Below, piece after piece: positions 6,080 to 8,417 of a stretch of DNA of 8,417 nucleotides; the stretch's first letter is position 1, and every line of letters begins with the position of its first letter. A model generated the notes under the pieces. It searched no databases and had not been told where the DNA came from. It worked only from the letters and a program-made list of their open reading frames with translations. A program made the position numbers and the translations under genes. The stretch is from JBDHRG01 sp039807445 (GTDB lineage Bacteria; Pseudomonadota; Gammaproteobacteria; Competibacterales; Competibacteraceae), in NCBI GenBank assembly GCA_039807445.1, contig JBDHRG010000162.1:1-8417 (forward strand), read 5' to 3'.

Positions 6080-7360
6080 TCAGCCCGCGAGCCACTGCGC
6101 CGGCACGATGACCAGCGCCGGGAACAGGATCAGCAGCCCCAGCACGATCAGCTGCGCGAGCATGAACGGCGACACGCCCTTGATGATGTCGTCCATGCTG
6201 ATCTTCGACACGCCGGCGACGACGTTGAGCACGGTGCCGACCGGCGGCGTGATCAGCCCGATCGAATTGTTGATGATGAACAGCACGCCGAAGTAGATCG
6301 GGTCGATGCCGGCCTCCTTGACCACCGGCACCAGCACCGGGGTCAAGATCAGGATGGTCGGCGTCATGTCCATCGCCGTGCCGACCACCACTACCAGCAG
6401 CATGATCATCAGCATCAGCAGCAGCGGGCTGTCCATGAACGGTGCCAGCAGGTCGACCACCTGACCCGGCAGATCGGCGACGGTGATCAGCCACGACGAC
6501 ACCATCGCCGCGGCGACCAGGAACATCACCACCGCGGTGGTCTTGGCAGCGGTGACGAACACTGCATAGAGCTGGGAAGGCTTCAGCTCGCGGTAGATGA
6601 CCATCGCGACGAACAGCGAGTACACCGCGGCGACCACGCCGGCCTCGGTCGGCGTGAAGATGCCGAGCTTCAGGCCGAAGATGATGATGCCGGGAAGCAT
6701 CAAGGCCCAGAAGCCGTTGGCGAAGGTGCGCAGCACTTCGCGCAGAGGCGTGCGCGGCGGCGGGACGATGTTCTCCCTGCGCGAGCTCCACCACCAGGCG
6801 ACGCACAGGCCGAGGCCGATCAAGAGGCCCGGCACGATGCCGGCGAGGAACAGCTTGGAGATCGACAGTCCGCTGGCGACGCCGAAGACGATGAAGCCGA
6901 TGCTGGGCGGGATGATCGGGCCGATGACGCCCGAGGCGGCGATCAGCCCGCCCGAACGCGCCTTGTCGTGGCCGGCGGCGACCATCATCGGCACCAGCAG
7001 CGCCGACAGCGCCGCGGCATCGGCGACCGCCGAGCCCGACAGGCTCGACAACACGCACGCGGCCAGGATCGCGACGTAGCCGAGGCCGCCCCTGACGTGG
7101 CCGACCAGCGCCATCGCCAGGTCGACGATGCGCTTGGACAGGCCGCCGGTGTTCATGATCTCGCCGGCCAGCATGAAGAAGGGCACCGCCATCAGCGGGA
7201 AGCTGTCGGCGCCGTTGATGAGGTTCTGCGCGACGATCTGCGCGTCGAGCAGGTCGAGCTGGTACATCAGCGCGACGCCGCACAGCAGCAGCGCATAGGC
7301 GATCGGCATGCCGAGCGCCATCGAGCCCAGCAGCGAACCGAGGAATACGGCAATGGTCAT
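6080..7360 (-). CDS. dctM: TRAP transporter large permease subunit, DctM family
   Basis: A 426-residue integral membrane protein of the standard DctM length with about a dozen hydrophobic segments. This subunit is the Na+-coupled transport domain of TRAP systems. Visible family motifs are GEIMNTGGLSKRIVDLA (66-82), SLSGSAVADAAALS (105-118) forming the first hairpin loop, IGPIIPPSI (145-153), GIFTPTEAGVVAAVY (232-246), and near the C-terminus GLITPPVGTVLNV, the second hairpin loop. The ATG at 7360 lies 11 bases after the dctQ stop, and a GAGGGG sequence overlaps that stop, so the two membrane subunits are probably translationally coupled. It works with DctQ in the inner membrane and takes ligand from the periplasmic binding protein DctP. 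No frameshift or missing motif is seen. Confidence 0.97.
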   Translation of the reverse strand: MTIAVFLGSLLGSMALGMPIAYALLLCGVALMYQLDLLDAQIVAQNLINGADSFPLMAVPFFMLAGEIMNTGGLSKRIVDLAMALVGHVRGGLGYVAILAACVLSSLSGSAVADAAALSALLVPMMVAAGHDKARSGGLIAASGVIGPIIPPSIGFIVFGVASGLSISKLFLAGIVPGLLIGLGLCVAWWWSSRRENIVPPPRTPLREVLRTFANGFWALMLPGIIIFGLKLGIFTPTEAGVVAAVYSLFVAMVIYRELKPSQLYAVFVTAAKTTAVVMFLVAAAMVSSWLITVADLPGQVVDLLAPFMDSPLLLMLMIMLLVVVVGTAMDMTPTILILTPVLVPVVKEAGIDPIYFGVLFIINNSIGLITPPVGTVLNVVAGVSKISMDDIIKGVSPFMLAQLIVLGLLILFPALVIVPAQWLAG

Positions 7361-7371
7361 GGCGGAACCCC

Positions 7372-7965
7372 TCAGGCGCTCTTCTTCATCGAAGCCGCGA
7401 GCTGCTGCTCGCGGCGATCACGCTCGGCCAGCTCGCGCTGCAGATCCTCGAACTGCTCCTGCTCTTCGGATTCCTTGACCATCACCAGCTCTTCGTCGGA
7501 GAGCTTGCCGGCGAGCACGCGGTACAGGTCGTAGGCGATGATCAGCCCGGCCGAGACGCTGAACACCACGCCGACGCTGTAGAAGATTCCCATCGAGGCG
7601 CCCGAGGCCGGGGCCGTGACGTCGAGGTTGATCAGCGTCTGCTGCCAGCTGCCCTGCAACAGCAGCCAGGTCGCATAGAGCATCAGCAGCTGGCCCGCGA
7701 CCAGGCAGGCGCGCTTGCCGAGCGGGGGCAGGCGCTTGACCAGCGTGTCGACGCCGAGATGGCCGTACTCGCGCATCGCGACGATGGCGCCGAGGAAGGT
7801 CATCCAGACGAACAGCCAGCGCGACACCTCCTCGGACACGGTGATGCCGGTGTTGAACGCGTAGCGGAGCACGACGTTGCCGAACACCAGGATCACCATG
7901 CCGGCGAGGCACAGCGCGATCGCGATTTTCAGCAGGTGGAAATAGCCGTCGACGATTCTCTTCAT
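7372..7965 (-). CDS. dctQ: TRAP transporter small permease subunit, DctQ family, with charged C-terminal extension
   Basis: A 197-residue membrane protein. Four hydrophobic segments lie at about 10-33, 49-65, 86-106 and 127-150. The DctQ signature is clear: VVLRY (31-35), SEEVSRWLFVWMTFLGA (44-60) and YGHLGVDTLV (67-76). After the fourth segment, residues 155-197 are a highly charged, Glu/Gln/Arg-rich helix (EESEEQEQFEDLQRELAERD-like) that could be a coiled coil; most DctQ proteins end soon after the last segment, so this tail is unusual. The ATG at 7965 is chosen because GAGG lies about 9 bases upstream and the family homology begins here. The frame stays open to 8346, but that upstream part is Pro/Arg-rich with no family resemblance. 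First structural gene of the block, 11 bases before dctM. Confidence 0.95.
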   Translation of the reverse strand: MKRIVDGYFHLLKIAIALCLAGMVILVFGNVVLRYAFNTGITVSEEVSRWLFVWMTFLGAIVAMREYGHLGVDTLVKRLPPLGKRACLVAGQLLMLYATWLLLQGSWQQTLINLDVTAPASGASMGIFYSVGVVFSVSAGLIIAYDLYRVLAGKLSDEELVMVKESEEQEQFEDLQRELAERDRREQQLAASMKKSA

Positions 7966-8261
7966 GACTCTGCCTCGGAGGATTCGGGCGAATCGGTGGA
8001 CTGAACGGCGCCGCGAAGCCGACCGTGGACGGCGGAGCGGTGCCGGGCACGGGGCTATGCCGTAGGGGGGGATCGCGGCGTCGCGCGGCGGCGCGGCCTT
8101 ACGCGCGCCTCGGTGGCGCGGTATCGACTTCGGGGATACGCGCCGCGGCGGGCGGACGCTGTCGGCCGGCGGACGGCCCGCAGTCGATCGGGGGCTCGCT
8201 TCGGGTGTGGCGACGGGCTGTCGCTCGGCGCAGGGATGCAGCGGACATTCGTCTCCTCCTG
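7966..8261. other. GC-rich untranslated leader of the TRAP block
   Basis: About 300 bases between the dctQ start and the AT-rich promoter island. No recognised protein family is encoded on either strand. It holds the ribosome binding site of dctQ at its left end and a 49-codon frame with a strong ribosome binding site at its right end (separate entry). If the promoter at 8319-8346 is real, this stretch is a 5' leader of roughly 350 nt. No known riboswitch motif was recognised. Confidence 0.45.
8099..8248 (-). CDS. Possible 49-residue leader peptide with a consensus ribosome binding site (tentative)
   Basis: ATG at 8248-8246 is preceded by AGGAGGAG (8260-8253), the strongest Shine-Dalgarno sequence in the window, at a good distance (AGGAGG ends 6 bases before ATG). 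The frame runs 49 codons to TAA at 8101-8099. The predicted peptide begins MSAASLRRATARRHTRSEPP and is rich in Arg, Pro and Ala, with no signal peptide, membrane segment or family resemblance. It is the first start codon after the candidate promoter. Options are a regulatory leader peptide, the remnant of a lost first gene, or chance translation of GC-rich DNA; the ribosome binding site argues for real initiation, the composition argues against a folded protein. Confidence 0.3.
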   Translation of the reverse strand: MSAASLRRATARRHTRSEPPIDCGPSAGRQRPPAAARIPEVDTAPPRRA

Positions 8262-8273
8262 GGGGTCGATATT

Positions 8274-8288
8274 GTGCGTTAATAGCAC
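8274..8288 (-). promoter_or_regulatory. Candidate IclR-type operator, downstream copy
   Basis: On the minus strand this reads GTGCTATTAACGCAC, a near-palindrome (GTGC, 7 bases, GCAC; extended by one base pair to TGTGC...GCACA at 8273-8289). It matches 11 of 15 positions of the PcaR site GTTCGATAATCGCAC as I remember it. It lies between the candidate transcription start and the strong ribosome binding site at 8253-8260, a repressor-like position. Confidence 0.45.
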
Positions 8289-8318
8289 ATATGTTTGATA
8301 TTAGAACTTCTAGCTCGT

Positions 8319-8346
8319 ACTTTACCCGCACCGCTGGGTGCGTCAA
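8319..8346 (-). promoter_or_regulatory. Candidate sigma-70 promoter for the dctQMP block
   Basis: Minus strand: TTGACG (-35, 8346-8341), 16-bp spacer, TAAAGT (-10, 8324-8319; 4 of 6 to TATAAT). The expected start is near 8312. The spacer contains a small inverted repeat CGCACC/GGTGCG (8327-8332/8337-8342). The element sits inside the only AT-rich part of the window. The -10 match is moderate, so the exact promoter is uncertain, but a promoter for the leftward block is expected here. Confidence 0.45.
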
Positions 8347-8380
8347 GTGCGATTAGCGATTTAGTGTTCTTTAATCGCAC
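8347..8380. promoter_or_regulatory. Inverted-repeat operator with PcaR-like 15-mer
   Basis: GTGCGATTA (8347-8355) and TAATCGCAC (8372-8380) are perfect 9-base inverted half-sites separated by 16 bases, directly upstream of the candidate -35. The right part, GTTCTTTAATCGCAC (8366-8380), matches 13 of 15 positions of the P. putida PcaR operator GTTCGATAATCGCAC as I remember it. IclR-type activators commonly bind at this distance upstream of a promoter. The position between the leftward block and the window edge suggests a shared control region with a rightward gene, perhaps the regulator itself. Confidence 0.5.
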
Positions 8381-8417
8381 AATTATCTTTGCCGTATTCC
8401 TTCCTGCTCGGCGCCAC

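Noticed and set aside
3482..7534. Very long plus-strand open frames (553, 450 and 630 codons) opposite the transporter genes
   Set aside because: They lie antisense to clearly recognisable genes, and their translations are low-complexity Arg/His/Asp/Gln-rich runs typical of mirrored GC-biased codons.
8295..8323. Rightward promoter TTGATA (8295-8300) with TACTTT 17 bp later
   Set aside because: The -10 matches only 3 of 6 and no rightward start codon is visible inside the window; a divergent promoter remains possible but is not supported.
7966..8346. N-terminal extension of dctQ by 127 codons
   Set aside because: The added part is Pro/Arg-rich with no DctQ similarity, crosses the promoter island, and the ATG at 7965 has its own ribosome binding site.

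Overview
The window is GC-rich chromosomal DNA with long GC-biased open frames, a three-gene TRAP transporter and a LivJ-like binding protein without a permease. That combination suggests a betaproteobacterium (Burkholderiales or Rhodocyclales), but this is inference from style; no rRNA, tRNA, mobile element or CRISPR was seen.

Layout: two plus-strand genes fill the left side. They are a 5'-truncated TIM-barrel sugar-phosphate isomerase/epimerase-type protein (1-813) and a short-chain dehydrogenase (911-1696). They converge on a seven-gene minus-strand block that reads from right to left: dctQ (7965-7372), dctM (7360-6080), dctP (5955-4939), a LivJ-type binding protein (4756-3578), a universal stress protein (3549-3121), a TauE/SafE permease (3048-2305) and a type II 3-dehydroquinate dehydratase, aroQ (2243-1794). 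All seven face one way with gaps of 11 to 182 bp, so one transcription unit starting near 8310 is plausible. The gaps hold strong GC-rich hairpins without U-tracts, which fits mRNA processing or graded expression better than full termination.

The right end (about 8262-8400) is a sharp AT-rich island with a candidate minus-strand promoter and a cluster of GTGCG/CGCAC half-sites. One 15-mer there matches 13 of 15 positions of the PcaR operator as I remember it (IclR family, protocatechuate catabolism). Between this island and dctQ lies a leader of about 350 nt with a very strong Shine-Dalgarno site in front of a 49-codon frame.

Working model (inference): a hydroaromatic-acid uptake and catabolism island. 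The TRAP system would import a quinate/shikimate-like acid, AroQ would convert 3-dehydroquinate to 3-dehydroshikimate, the TIM-barrel protein could be a 3-dehydroshikimate dehydratase giving protocatechuate, and the SDR could supply the alcohol oxidation. The PcaR-like operator and the catalytically complete AroQ are the main supports. The substrate is not proven by sequence.
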